Shown: one piece after another, positions 41,607-52,019 of the stretch
How positions within the stretch are numbered: the stretch's first letter is position 1
How the letters are laid out: each line of letters opens with the position of its first letter
Assembly (NCBI GenBank): GCA_946902875.1
Contig: OX336345.1
Coordinates: forward strand, 21,297,395 to 21,361,394
Direction: 5' to 3'
Length of the DNA: 64,000 bases
DNA from: Nematopogon swammerdamellus
Lineage: Eukaryota > Arthropoda > Insecta > Lepidoptera > Adelidae
The notes under the pieces: generated by a model
Told to the model about the DNA's origin: nothing
The model's database searches: none
What the model saw: only the letters and a program-made list of their open reading frames with translations
Program-made: the position numbers and the translations under genes

Positions 41607-41938
41607 GTGTGGTGCCGGTACTTAAAAAGAATAGCCCCGCTGCATCTCTCCCCGTGCATGTCGTAAAAGGCGACTAAGGGATAAGGACAAGATGTCGTGC
41701 TAAAGGGCGACGGGCTCGCCACCTCTCACCTTGGCACGGTACTTCCACCGAGTCATGCAGCGGGTGGGTCTTCGTGCCTTACTTGCTGCTTGATCGATTT
41801 AATCTTGTTCGAATGCTTTGCGAAACGCGGTGGTCGGTGTTGTGCTGTAATTTACTAGAGTACTTGCAGCACAACACCGATTACTCTGCTTACCCCGATT
41901 GTCGGGATTCAGCGTGTGTGATATGTATATGTATGTAT
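41607..41938 (+). mobile_element. SINE-B with second-type tail
   Basis: B head (TAGCCCCGCTGCATCTC, GTCGTAAAAGGCGAC), then GGCACGGTACTTCCACCG, GTGGTCGGTGTTGTGCTG, GATTACTCTGCTTACCCCG, and a TATG/GTAT repeat end. Paralogue: 60874-61203. Confidence 0.8.
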
Positions 41939-42051
41939 AATGTAATTTTATGCAATACTTGCAAATGGTGATCATAGTAAAATTATAACAATGATTTATT
42001 TCTCAATTAACTGTAAATCATCACAACATCAACACTCATCCATATGCTTCC

Positions 42052-42314
42052 AAAGGCGACTAAGGGATATGACTCCCTTCTTATATTACTAGGTGGTAGG
42101 GTTTATCCCGCCCGGGTTGGTACCACCGCACTGAATTAAAGGTCGGTCGAAACGGCTATGTAAATAGTTTGTGTTTTCCGACCAGTTCAGTGTAGCCGGC
42201 ACGACCGAAGGGAAGCACTGACGTGGCATCAAGTTCACCCGGTGTTATGGGCTGACGTCGCAGACGTTGTGGGTGATGTAGCCAACCGTGTCAGTTTCAA
42301 TAAAAAAAAAAAAA
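42052..42314 (+). mobile_element. SINE-B, 5'-truncated, first-type tail
   Basis: Begins CAAAGGCGACTAAGGGATA (end of the B head) and continues through body and tail to A13. Confidence 0.8.
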
Positions 42315-42415
42315 TCTAATAACAAGTGATTAATGTAAATCTTATTTTTGTGAAATTGTTGTTCCTATAAAAAAATTTACCTAAAACTTATTATGTCAAA
42401 TGAAAACAAAAGCAT

Positions 42416-42723
42416 CCCTCCCTTCTTACCTTACTAGGTGGTAGGGTTTATCCCACTTATCCCGACCGGGTTGCTACCGCCGCCGCACTGAATGAAACGT
42501 CGCCCGAAACGGCTATGTAAATAGCAAAGAGTTTGTATTACGTCGCGCAGCGACGTAATACAAACTCTTTTGTAAATAGTTCGTGTTTTCCGTCCAGTTC
42601 AGTGTAGACGACATGAAATGAAGGGAAGCACTGACATGGCCCCTAGTTCACCCGGTGTTATGGGCTGACATCACGGATGTTATAAGAGATGTAGCCAACC
42701 GTGTCAGTTTCCAAAAAAAAAAA
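42416..42723 (+). mobile_element. SINE-A/B body and tail with a 47-bp insertion
   Basis: CCCTTCTTACCTTACTAGG to GTCAGTTTCCA and A11. Contains a duplicated TTATCCC and the palindrome at 42525-42571. Confidence 0.8.
42525..42571. mobile_element. 47-bp palindromic micro-MITE with 8-bp duplication
   Basis: 22-bp arms (CAAAGAGTTTGTATTACG... and inverse) around GCA; only the outermost base mismatches. GTAAATAG stands at 42517-42524 and 42572-42579. All other SINE-A/B copies have a single TGTAAATAG here. Confidence 0.88.
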
Positions 42724-42840
42724 TTCAATTAAAACTACTTTGACTTATTTTTCTCACGGGCCGCGAGCCCCCTAGGCGGTGCTGGGTCCATAGGCAGTTG
42801 ACTACATTGCCTATGTGGATAATCCAGCACTGTATGTGGA

Positions 42841-43286
42841 GTAGTATAGGAGTAGTATGTGTGAGGGCTAGAACGATAAAAAAGGTATGGACGCCGGACT
42901 GTCAAATGCTTGTATGAGAACTAGCGTCGCCGAGTTGCGGGGAGCGGAGTGTACTTACCGATGATAAGGTATTCCACTATTGTGCAAACTAAACTTGGCG
43001 CTAGTGTTTTTACACGTAAACACAGAGGAGCATGCGGGCATTTTAAACAGGTTTTTGCGAACGTGGCCGATGACAGACTGACGGGCCAGCGCGCGACCGT
43101 CCAATGAAACAAGTATGCTTTTACTTATATCGTGTTACGCTGGCGAGGATGGGGTTCGGGGTCCATACTTTTTTTATCGTTCCAGTGTGAGGGAATCCGC
43201 AATACATATTTACGAAGCAAGTTTCTCGGTGCGACCGCGCCCTCATTTACCTTAGGCCATTTGCAGGAGTTTCGATGAGTTTTATA
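42841..43286. other. No recognised gene
   Basis: Minus frames at 42921-43112 and 43125-43388 have no domain I recognise. Confidence 0.35.
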
Positions 43287-43294
43287 ATCTACAT

Positions 43295-43616
43295 CAGCGG
43301 TTCTCAAGCTTTTTTGGTGACGGAACCCTTTTGGAAAGCGAAATATTTGACGGAGCCCTAAAATAAACAAAAATTCGTTTTTGTGCATTCTTTATTAATA
43401 ATCATATTACAGTGTAACAGTTACTTAAATAATATTATAGTATAAGAGAAAAACTATAATTAAATATCTAATGGGAGGTATGAAACTGTAACGCCATGAC
43501 GTCTGCGCAGCCGCGCTGTATCGAGCCAGATAGGAGAGGTGTATTTTTGATTTTTTTTCTCGTATTCTCGCGGAGCCCCCACAGAGGCTCCGCGGAGCAC
43601 ACTTTGAGTATGGCTG
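43295..43616. mobile_element. hAT-like MITE (322 bp)
   Basis: Left CAGCGGTTCTCAAGC with GACGGAACCC, right end with CGGAGCACACTTTGAG; ATCTACAT at 43287-43294 and 43617-43624. The terminus is of the CAGTGGTTCTCAA type known for hAT. Confidence 0.8.
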
Positions 43617-43924
43617 ATCTACATGTATCTTCTCCAACTGAGCAGAACTTGTACAGATAAGAGATGGGCGCTGGCGTGTAAGGATGTGTGTGTTTGAGGA
43701 AGATTGTGTCGGTATTAAATACACACACACACATTTTGAGCGTGATGTACACCGACCGCTGGGCCTGGGGATCACACGACAGCGGCAGCGCTTCTCCCGT
43801 CTAAGTAATTTTATGCGCTGGGGGCGCCGCCGTGTTTGATTGGCCGTCGCTTGGGTCGCTCCCCGATACCTACTTCATTCTGCACACGCTCACATTTTCA
43901 CAATAAAGAGAAAAAATACTTACG
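43617..43924. other. No gene; AC microsatellite
   Basis: Contains AC repeats near 43720-43735. Overlapping minus frames (43425-43775) are not credible. Confidence 0.35.
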
Positions 43925-43998
43925 TCGCAAACAGAATTCGAACCTGGAACTCTGGTATGAGCCGCCAACGCGTTACCAATTTCGCCACCACCGGGTCA
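43925..43998 (-). pseudogene. tRNA-like sequence (CAT anticodon position), minus strand
   Basis: Minus strand: A-box-like TGGCGAAATTGGTAA, loop GGCTCATACC, B box GGTTCGAATTC. D and T arms are plausible but the acceptor stem is poor. A tRNA-derived SINE head or decayed tRNA rather than a working gene. Confidence 0.45.
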
Positions 43999-44299
43999 AT
44001 GAAGTATTCTCTCCTTTTGAACAGTTGCATCTTCGATAGAGTGACGCAAGTTCCTGCGTTCTTGCACGATTCCATATTGTGTCTTATGCTGTATGCTGTC
44101 ATCCTTAAAGTCGCATTTGGCATTGGGCCAAAAAAGTAATTAAATAAAACAGTGAAAATAAATGACGTTTTTACTGCAGTAATATACACCTATAAATATA
44201 GACATACGCTTGTAAACACACAAACACACATACTACACCACAAGTGTCGTGACGGTCGAAATCTTACACTGTTATCGGCCTAGCTCTCATACGCCAAGT
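43999..44299. other. No recognised feature
   Basis: AT-rich; nothing supported. Confidence 0.3.
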
Positions 44300-44307
44300 G
44301 TCTGGAG

Positions 44308-44586
44308 CACGGGCGTAGCCAGGGCTCAGTTGCTACCATTAGCCAGGGGGGGGGGGGGGGGGGGGGGTTCAAACCCCCCCGAAATAAAAAATGTACACGA
44401 CATTTCAAATTGAACCTAATACTTATATTTTCATCATTTGGACATAGTTCTGATTAGTGGGACCTAAATTAGGAGATTACTTATTTTTTTTTTGTAATGA
44501 ATTATGTAAAATAAATGTTGTAAAATAATTCTCGTTGATTTTATTTCTAAAACCCCTCCCGAATACGAAACCTGGCTACGCCCGTG
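44308..44586. mobile_element. hAT-like MITE (279 bp)
   Basis: CACGGGCGTAGCCAGG and CCTGGCTACGCCCGTG; GTCTGGAG at 44300-44307 and 44587-44594. A 20+ base G run lies inside. The CACGGGCGTAGCCAGG terminus is a common hAT MITE type. Confidence 0.88.
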
Positions 44587-44594
44587 GTCTGGAG

Positions 44595-45150
44595 TGTTGT
44601 GCGACAAGGAACTTCGTTCCAAAAATATTGCATACATACTTTGTTGTGTCCTTAGGTTTAGTGGTAGGTGTTGATGTATGTGGCTGTGTATTTGCCGGGA
44701 GGCGGTGTGTATTTGGGGATGCATGTATATGTCTGGGGATGAGTGTGTGTGTAATTGAGGTCGCTGCGGGTGTATATGAGTGAAATGCTAGAATAACTCG
44801 TTAGCGAGTAGTGGAGGCTGTCTATAGTTGGATCGGCTGAGTCGAACTCTAGGTCAAATCGATTAATCACTTGGCAACGGGCAAGTTGAGTTCCCCTGAA
44901 CGGTTGAGTACTCAAAAGGAAATATAATTTTAAAATCATTATTTTTGTTCTTGTTCTATTATAAACAAGAAGAATTACTTACTACTACTACGATACTACT
45001 GAAAAATGTTACTGCCGATCGGGAATGTACTCTAAAACCGGCCAAGGGTGAGTCGGAAACGCGCACAAAAAAAAAATACGTTTCTTGTACGGGGACCCCT
45101 TGTTTTACTTTTAGATTTATTTTAATTTTTTTATTTTCTTTTATTTTTTA
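44595..45150. other. No gene; scrap of repeat D
   Basis: 45035-45070 reads AAACCGGCCAAGGGTGAGTC, the reversed end of repeat D. Frames with GTGT-rich content are not credible. Confidence 0.35.
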
Positions 45151-45154
45151 TTAC

Positions 45155-45391
45155 AAGCTGTGCCCGCGGTTCCGCCCGCTCCAATATTTTACTTCACTGC
45201 TAACCTCATAAGCCATTTAGCGTGATAGTAAGTAGCCTATAGTTGATGGGAAGAATCAAGCTATCCGTAGAATTTTGTTTTATTAAAATCGGTTCAGTGG
45301 TTCTCGAGTTATAAGCGGACAGACAGACATACACTCAGACACTCAGACACTCAGACAGAAAGCAGACGTTGGATTTTATTATAGGTAAGGA
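45155..45391 (-). mobile_element. Helitron-like element, copy 4
   Basis: Reverse orientation; CAAGCTGTGCCCGCGG terminus (CTTG type, like copy 2) and TATAGGTAAGGA at the other end. Confidence 0.65.
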
Positions 45392-46270
45392 AAGAAAGGA
45401 TTTGTTGTTATATTATCCAAAATAACACATTAATATTCTGTGAAAATTTTCTATCGGCTAGCTATTACGGTTCCAAAGATACAGCCATCGGACAGACCCC
45501 CCGCCCCCTCCCCCCTTCGGGATTGAGAATTAAATGCCTACAGCTGACTCCTAGAACCTCAGTTGCTACAATTAGACTCACGCGAAACAGGATGTAACAA
45601 CGAGTAAGTCTACCTACACGCGTTGGAAGAAGAGGCCACTAAAGCTTAACCCGTAGACCTTCACTTCCGGTTTCTATTGTAAACGGACCTCCGGGAGCTC
45701 AGGCTGCGGATTTGTTTCACCTAATGTAGGCTTTGTGCAGGAGCCTACCTTCAGGTTAAATTGTGTACCTCTATCTTACAAGTCTACTCAGTAGAGAAGG
45801 CATATATAAAGGGCCGCAGTGGTGCACGGTGTGAGAGGCAGAGGGAGAGGGGGGGGGGGGGGGGGGAGCAGCGGGTAGAGGGGTAGAGGGGGGATGGGGA
45901 ATTGCAGCCTAATAAGACGAACAGAAAATAAACCTAACTTGTACTTACTAGAATATTTTAATTGAAATGGGAGAGGGTTCTAAGCGTAACATTCGTCCTT
46001 CCGTAACATTTGTCATCTAGCGTGGTGGCGACATCAACGTGAAATCTCAAACCACAGACAATTGCCGCCCTGAAGGCCAACATAACTCGCGTTCTTCATG
46101 AAGTTGAGCCCCATTTATGCGAAGATTGGTCGTCCAAAATTGGTCCACCAGGATACACCACCTAAAACGGAGTCGAGGCAACCATTTGGCTGTAATTATA
46201 TTCCATGCATAATTAATGTCATCGAATGTCCTTTAAAATAAAATAAAAATTGTGGCAATATCACATAAAC
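45392..46270. other. No recognised gene; G homopolymer
   Basis: G run at 45850-45867. Fragment of repeat D near 45415-45500 (reversed). No supported coding. Confidence 0.35.
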
Positions 46271-46274
46271 AGGT

Positions 46275-46640
46275 TGTTTTTAGGTTTCCGTATCCCGTAC
46301 GGAAGCCTATTACTAAGCCTCCGCCGTCTGTCTGTCCGTCCGTCTGTCTGTTCGAGGGCTGTATCTCTTGAACCGTAATAGGTAGCCCGTTGAAATTTTC
46401 ACAGAATATGTGTTACTATGGCGAATATAACAACAAATAATAATAAAACATAATGTTAAAAATGAAGGGCTGCTCCCATACAACAAACGTGCGAAAAATC
46501 GATTAGTCACGCTACTGAATAATAGATGGCGCCACGGGCTTTTATACAATATTGCATTGCTGAAAGACAAAAGATAGGCGGATATTATTGATAGCGGATA
46601 GATAGGGAAACCTCCGTGCGCGAGTAAAACTATTTTTTTT
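46275..46640 (+). repeat. Dispersed repeat D
   Basis: TAGGTTTCCGTATCCCGTAC, GGAAGCCTATTACTAAGCC, TCTGTCTGTCCGTCCGTC, GTATCTCTTGAACCGTAATA, ending near CTCCGTGCGCGAGTAAAAC. Provides the empty site for the MITE at 37428. Confidence 0.65.
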
Positions 46641-47026
46641 ATTTAATTTCAAAGTTCGAGCGCTCTTAATGAAAAACCCTATATATTATTGAATGTATGT
46701 ATGTATATGTCGCTACTTAACCCCAACCAAAGTCAAACATATTTCGTCAACAGACGACGAACACAAGCAGATACACTTTACGTATAAACGACATTAGTCC
46801 TTGGCTTCTCAGACGAAGCATTATGTTCACTTATAAATGTGGCGTCTTTGAAGATCTCGCTTCTGCTTTCGGCTTACGTAATAAATTATTACTTTGCTAA
46901 GCAGATTAAATATAGCGCGTCTGTTCTTCTGCGAAGAAGTCATGTTATATTTGCCATTTTTATGTGAATAATATTTGTAGGTTTCCGTACCACGTACGGA
47001 AGCCTATTTGTATATTATAGGCTTCC
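46641..47026. other. No recognised gene
   Basis: A short repeat D start (GTTTCCGTACCACGTACGG) at 46981-47005; otherwise nothing. Confidence 0.35.
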
Positions 47027-47173
47027 ATAACACCGGGTGAAATAGGTGCCATGTCAGTGCTTCCCTTCATTTCGTGTCGCCTTCACCGAACTGGACGGAA
47101 AACACTAACTATTTACATATCCATTTCGACCGACGTTTCATTCAGTGCGGTGGTACCAACCTGGGCGGGTACC
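47027..47173 (-). mobile_element. SINE-A/B tail fragment, minus strand
   Basis: ATAACACCGGGTGAAATAGG to GGTACCAACCTGGGCGGGTA. Lacks the terminal ~55 bp and meets the oligo-T of the chimeric SINE. Confidence 0.7.
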
Positions 47174-47507
47174 TTTTTTTATGTAATCCGGTATACGTGC
47201 CTGAGTCAGAGGGGTCAAAGCACATGCTCCGACCAGCCAATATCACCTCCGAGAAGGTAGGTGCCATACCGGAGACTCCCCTGGATTCCTGGCTATACTG
47301 GACTAGAGAAGAACACAACCGAGGCTGCTATGCGGCCATCTTACATCCAGTAAGGTAAGAAGTGAAGGGACCTACAGTTTAACGTGGAATCCGAACCACG
47401 GTCAGCCTCCAAAGCTCGAGCGATCACCCATCCAAGTACTGACCGCGTCCAGGGTTGCTTAATAAATAACAGTCGACTTACCGCACCACTGAGCTACCCA
47501 GGCTGAC
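47174..47507 (-). mobile_element. Chimeric SINE: A head with C tail
   Basis: Read on the minus strand: tRNA-like start with GTAGCTCAGTGGTGCGG, 5S-like block, B box, TCCCTTCACTTCTTACCTTAC, then directly TGGATGTAAGATGGCCGCA and the rest of the SINE-C tail to GGATTACAT and oligo-A. The join is at 47350-47353 with loss of most of the central domain. Confidence 0.85.
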
Positions 47508-48160
47508 AAACAGTTCTGTATAACAGGCCTCTAATATCAAACATCCAAGGAAATGGGTTTTATTTGTTAATATGAAAGAGTACCTGTTTTCCTCCAGAAA
47601 TCAACGGCGATACCACATGAAAAATAGCTTTGTCTAGTATAAATATTGATCTGAAAATACCATTGCGCAACAGAAAAAGAATGCCCAACTACATCTCGCT
47701 ATATCGCTCACAGAACGTTTTCATGCTCTACTGTCAAATTGCAAAAAGTGGACACAGCTATGTTTGATATGATTGATATTATGTGCATTATGTATGTAGA
47801 ACGCGACATTTTTGCAAAAGCGCAAAAGGTTTTACCGCGACATATCTAGTCCGCGTGCATTCCGGAAGCGGTCTTTATTTTAAAAACACTGAAGCAGCCC
47901 ACCGGAAGACGCGTGGCGGAGACAGGCGACACGAGTGCAGCGCACACAGGTCGGTGCCGCCGTGCGCCTGCGGTGTCTCCGCGTCAAGTGTTTGCCGATG
48001 GCTGTGAGCGGCGGAAAGTAAACGCGGCTCCAGAGGGGGCAGATAGGACCATCGCCCCCCAAGTCCTCTAAACCAAGATCCTGAAATTTTCTTTAAACAA
48101 ATTTGGATATTCGCTTAGTTGGCAAGTCAAATAATGCCGAGAATAATTTCAGATGCAGTT
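47508..48160. other. No recognised gene
   Basis: No supported coding or repeat. Confidence 0.35.
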
Positions 48161-48258
48161 ATGCATACATACATACCACATATTGTATCCGGATAATCGG
48201 GGTAAGTAGAGTAATCGGCGTTGTGCTGCAAGTCCTCTTGCAAATTACAGCACAACAC
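48161..48258 (-). mobile_element. SINE-B second-type tail, minus strand
   Basis: ATACATACATACC, GGATAATCGGGGTAAGTAGA, GTTGTGCTGCAAG, and ACAGCACAACAC. Confidence 0.65.
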
Positions 48259-48710
48259 GGATCAGTTACGTAAAACAATTTTCAGTTTCACATACAATAT
48301 CAGTTTTCGGTGAACTAAAAACGCACCACATAATTTATATGAAGTAAGCTTGCGAAGTGGAATGCGAACACTGATCGATGAGCGGGCAACACCGGGCTTT
48401 TACCGCTCGATTTTACACTGCTTCCGCTCTCCACCTTCCTGCCACCTGCGGCGCACACGATGAACAGATGCAAAAGTCGGCAAAATTTAATTTATTTCAG
48501 TCAACTTTAGTATCTAGATCGGTGTTTTCCTTCACCGAGATGGCGTATATTCAATCGTGCACGTAGATTTTTCAATTAATTTTCGTTATGTACCTTTCCA
48601 CATTTTTTTGTAAAATAAATAAATAATTATTAAAATGAAGGTAGGTATGTAGTTACATACAAATTGTTATTATTTTAGTTGGACGGTGGGCGTATGACCT
48701 GAAACCGATT
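48259..48710. other. No recognised gene
   Basis: Nothing supported. Confidence 0.35.
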
Positions 48711-48712
48711 TG

Positions 48713-48955
48713 TCAGCCTCGGTAGCTCAGTGGTGCGGTACCTACAGTTTTACGTGGAATCCGAACCACGGTCAGCCTCCAGCGGTCGAGCGGACACATC
48801 CAAGTACTGACCGCGCCCAGGTGTGCTCATTATCACGACCGACAGTCGACCGACCGCACCACTTTTTGGTAAACATTTTAATTTTAAAAATTATACATCT
48901 ACATAATACTTGCAAGCAGGTCGAATGTCGATCCATTGGACCAGCGAGCTATCGA
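48713..48955. mobile_element. SINE-A head pair in inverted arrangement
   Basis: Plus-strand start GTCAGCCTCGGTAGCTCAGT (48713-48738) is followed by a minus-strand head (48738-48864) with TCCAAGTACTGACCGCGC and CGACCGCACCACT. Ends with GAGCTATCGAGGCT at 48944-48957, another reversed head scrap. Confidence 0.65.
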
Positions 48956-48959
48956 GGCT

Positions 48960-49575
48960 TTTGATACTTGATAGAGAACCCTAAAAAATGCGCGGGGGTG
49001 GGCGCCAGGTGTAGAGGTTACTGGAGCACGTCACTCGTGGCCCTCCCCCCGCGCCCCCCCCCCCCCCCCGCCGCCGCGCTCTCCCGAACTAATCAAATTA
49101 ACCCCGCTTAATTATTCACACCTTTTATCTTATTCCAGCGGACACGGGACCCGTCCCCGCGTTGTTCCCTCGCCTATAAAAATAACAAATGCCGCGTTCC
49201 CACCGCAGAGGACCAAATGCGACCCACTTCCGACGCTCACTGAACTGAGAGGGGAGCGGTATTCCGGCGGAATGCGAACCAATTTGATCTTTTAAATAAT
49301 ACACCACAAAGTTCTTAATCGTTTAACAGGAGATAATTTCCCAAATGCTGTTACCAAAATGATTCTTATTTTAAGAGGCATTGAGTGCAAAACAGAAGCG
49401 ACATTACGGTTGGTCCAGTTTGGTCAAGCGGGCCAAAGTTAGAAAATCTTAACTTAACACAGCTGCAGTTTGCCCGGTCATCGATCTGCCGGCGAGGACG
49501 TGAGCGAAATGAGGAAATCGCATACGTGATTCTGCGGCGGCGGCAGAGATGGTCACCGGCTCGTTTCTATCGGAG
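48960..49575. other. No recognised gene; C-rich run
   Basis: C homopolymer at about 49055-49069. Frames at 49125-49307 and 49385-49630 have no domain. Confidence 0.35.
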
Positions 49576-49713
49576 AAAAACATGTTTTTTTATTGACAGC
49601 GCGACATATGGTGCCGAGCCAGGTGTCTAACGACGCCCACGGAAATTCGGTCGTATGCGGGGGTTGCGACTGCCATGCCGGCCTGACAGGTGTCCATTCA
49701 CGCCCCTCTTGAC
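49576..49713 (-). repeat. LINE-E 3' end, minus strand
   Basis: TTTTTTTATTGACAGCGCG, CATATGGTGCCGAGCCAGG, CATGCCGGCCTGACAGGTG. Confidence 0.7.
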
Positions 49714-49727
49714 CCTACAATGAATAA

Positions 49728-49980
49728 AAAAAAAAACCGGCCAAGTGCCTCGGTAGCTCAGTGGTGCGGTCGTCGGTCGACTGTTATTAAGCAACCCTGG
49801 GTGCGGTCAGTACTTGGATGGGTGACCGCTCGACTGTTGGAGGTTGACAGCGGTTCGAATTCAACGTTAAACTGTTTAGGTCCCTTCCCTTCTTACCTTA
49901 CTAGATAGATGGTAGGGTTTAATCCACCCGGGTTGGTACCACCACCGTTCTGTATGAAAGGTGTGTCGAAACGGTTCATA
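49728..49980 (+). mobile_element. SINE-A, 3'-truncated, inside a repeat D end
   Basis: Preceded by AAAACCGGCCAAGTGC (reversed end of repeat D). Head GCCTCGGTAGCTCAGTGG, 5S-like TTAAGCAACCCTGGGTGCGG, TACTTGGATGGGTGACC, B box CGGTTCGAATTC, and body to about 49975. The cleanest B box among the A copies. Confidence 0.8.
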
Positions 49981-49984
49981 TGTA

Positions 49985-50560
49985 TATGTATGAAAAAGAG
50001 AAAATGTGTTTTCTCTTACCTTTCCTCAAGTTAATTAAAAAATATTGCTCAATATTGAAACGAAATGAAACAATATTATTTTTTATGAAAGGTGCCGCAA
50101 CCGCAAACACTCGAGCACCACACGCCGGAAGTAGCAAAAACATTCTCCCCACTTGAAAAATCCTCATTTCCCCATCGAGGTGCCGCTCTCGACCAATACA
50201 TAATCCACTCAGATAATTTGCCGAGCACACCGCACCCCTATCTGAATCGAGCGGACCAAGAGAGGGGCAGAGACGGACTGGAGGGTCGGAGGTAAGCGGG
50301 GGCGGCGTTATGCGCGCTTGCACTTAGCTTAAGTACCGACGCGCGTCTGCGCCGTCAAGCACACCTCTGGGACGAGGTGGCTCGCCGCGGTCGCTTCGAA
50401 AATGAAGCGTAAGTCTGAAGAGAATCAACACTGCAGTTGAGTATCATCGCGTCTATCCAGTGGCGGATCTAAAAGTAAGTAAAAAAGCATTTATTTCACA
50501 GTCAGGAGTATAGTGACACATCGTACGTAATACATCAAGCTACAAGAATAGGTTAGTACC
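49985..50560. other. No recognised gene
   Basis: Mixed sequence; no support for the 115-codon minus frame at 49976-50323. Confidence 0.35.
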
Positions 50561-50569
50561 CCCGGCCCC

Positions 50570-51331
50570 CCTGATCCTTTCCAAGCTAGTTTCCAAGGCA
50601 GCGTCGACCCTATATCGGAACACCTGGACCTCCTGGGCACCACTATTTCCAAAGACGTGGGTTTACGGCAACTAATCGAGTCTAAGGCCAAAACTGCATC
50701 CAGAAAATTGGGAATACTTTTCCGCAATCGGCGGTTCTTCTCACCGGCACAACTATTCCTGTTGTATAAAACACAGATTAGGCCGGTGATGGAGTACTGC
50801 AGTCACATCTGGGAGGGTAGTCCCCATTATCTGCTTGCGTCCTTGGACTCGATACAGCGCCGAGCCATTCGTCTTGTTGGTGACCCGAAACTTACAGATG
50901 TGGAGTCTCTGAGTCACAGACGATTTGTGGGTTCGCTTAGTCTGTTTTACAGATACTATCACGGACGCTGCTCTGTGGAACTAGCATCCCTTATTCCCTG
51001 CCACTTGTCCTATCTCCGCATGACTCGTCGCAGAGAGACTCAGCACCCTTTTGCTGTTGACATTAGGCTTTTGAGAACCCATCGGTTCTCTAAATCGTTT
51101 CTTTGTCGCACCGTAGAGTGTGGAACTGTCTTCCGGCGAGTGTATTTCCTGAATTCTTTAACCTGGGTGTCTTCAAGCGTCGTATTAACGGGCTAGACAG
51201 CCTAGCAACAGTCCGAAAATCTGCTGCCATGGCACCTGAGCGTGGTTTCGCGAGGAGAGGGGATTTTGGCTCTGTCGACTGCACCATTGGTCTCTCGGCA
51301 CGGGCCACCCATGCTGGTTTACATAAAAAAA
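50570..51331 (+). pseudogene. LINE-F ORF2 C-terminal half with 3' end
   Basis: Coding similarity starts near SVDPISEHLDLLGTTISKDV, continues KAKTASRKLGILFRNRRFF, LYKTQIRPVMEYCSHIWEG, LDSIQRRAIRLVGDP and ELASLIPCHL, then after a 1-bp loss near 51115 WNCLPASVFPEFFN and FKRRINGLDSLATV. This is the post-catalytic part of a CR1/Jockey-type reverse transcriptase. It ends with CCACCCATGCTGGTTTACAT plus oligo-A. Confidence 0.85.
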
Positions 51332-51354
51332 TATCTACATTACATCTTAACTTT

Positions 51355-51590
51355 TTTGTTAAGCACACCTGGGCGCGGTTAGTACTTGGATGGGTGGCCA
51401 CTGGCCGCTCGAGCGTTGGAAGCTGAACGCGATTCGGATTCCACGTAAGACAGTGTAGGTCACTTCCCTTCTTACCTTACTAGTTGGTAGGGTTTATCCC
51501 GCCCGGGTTGGTACCACCGTACTGAATGAAACGTCGGTCGAGCCGAGATGAAATGAAGGTTAGCACTTACATGGCACCTCGATCGGTCGA
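51355..51590 (+). mobile_element. SINE-A subfamily 2, both ends truncated
   Basis: Starts GTTAAGCACACCTGGGCGCG, TACTTGGATGGGTGGCC, GATTCGGATTCCACG, body, then a deleted tail to ACATGGCACCTCG. Confidence 0.7.
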
Positions 51591-51644
51591 TCAATTATCA
51601 ATTAATACAAATTACAGGCAAGCTTAATGCCGCGAGGCATTCTA

Positions 51645-51923
51645 TTACCACAACACACCACACCACACCACACCACACCACACCACACCACACCACACCA
51701 CACCACACCACACCACACCACACCACACCACACCACACCACACCACACCACACCACACCACACCACACCACACCACACCACTCCACACCACACCACACCA
51801 CACCACACCACACCACACCACACCACACCACACCACACCACACCACACCACACCACACCACACCACACCACACCACACCACACCACACCACACCACACCA
51901 CACCACACCACACCACACACCAC
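51645..51923. repeat. CACCA pentanucleotide microsatellite (about 55 units)
   Basis: Nearly pure CACCA repeats with one ACTCC interruption near 51779-51783. It creates long frames on both strands (TTPHH-type repeats; WCGVV on minus) that are not genes. Confidence 0.95.
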
Positions 51924-52019
51924 TCCTAGGCGCTAGTTAATATACAAACTTATAATTTTTTAGAACGAAGCTTATATTTTATGTCGGACTTATTTTGTTA
52001 CCTATGTTATGTTACCTAT

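Larger units (their letters stand above)
41423..42832. mobile_element. hAT-like element hosting three SINE insertions
   Basis: TIRs CTGGGCCGGATTAAGCCATA (left) and inverse of TATGTGGATAATCCAGCACTG (right); TATGTGGA at 41415-41422 and 42833-42840. Most of the interior is made of SINE-B (41607-41938), SINE-B/A pieces (42052-42314) and a shared tail (42416-42723). Confidence 0.8.

Noticed and set aside
45840..45880. G-quadruplex regulatory element
   Set aside because: A pure homopolymer run; several such G or C runs occur in the window and are probably microsatellites or assembly-sensitive tracts.
51598..51929. About 100-codon ORFs on both strands
   Set aside because: They are translations of the CACCA microsatellite.
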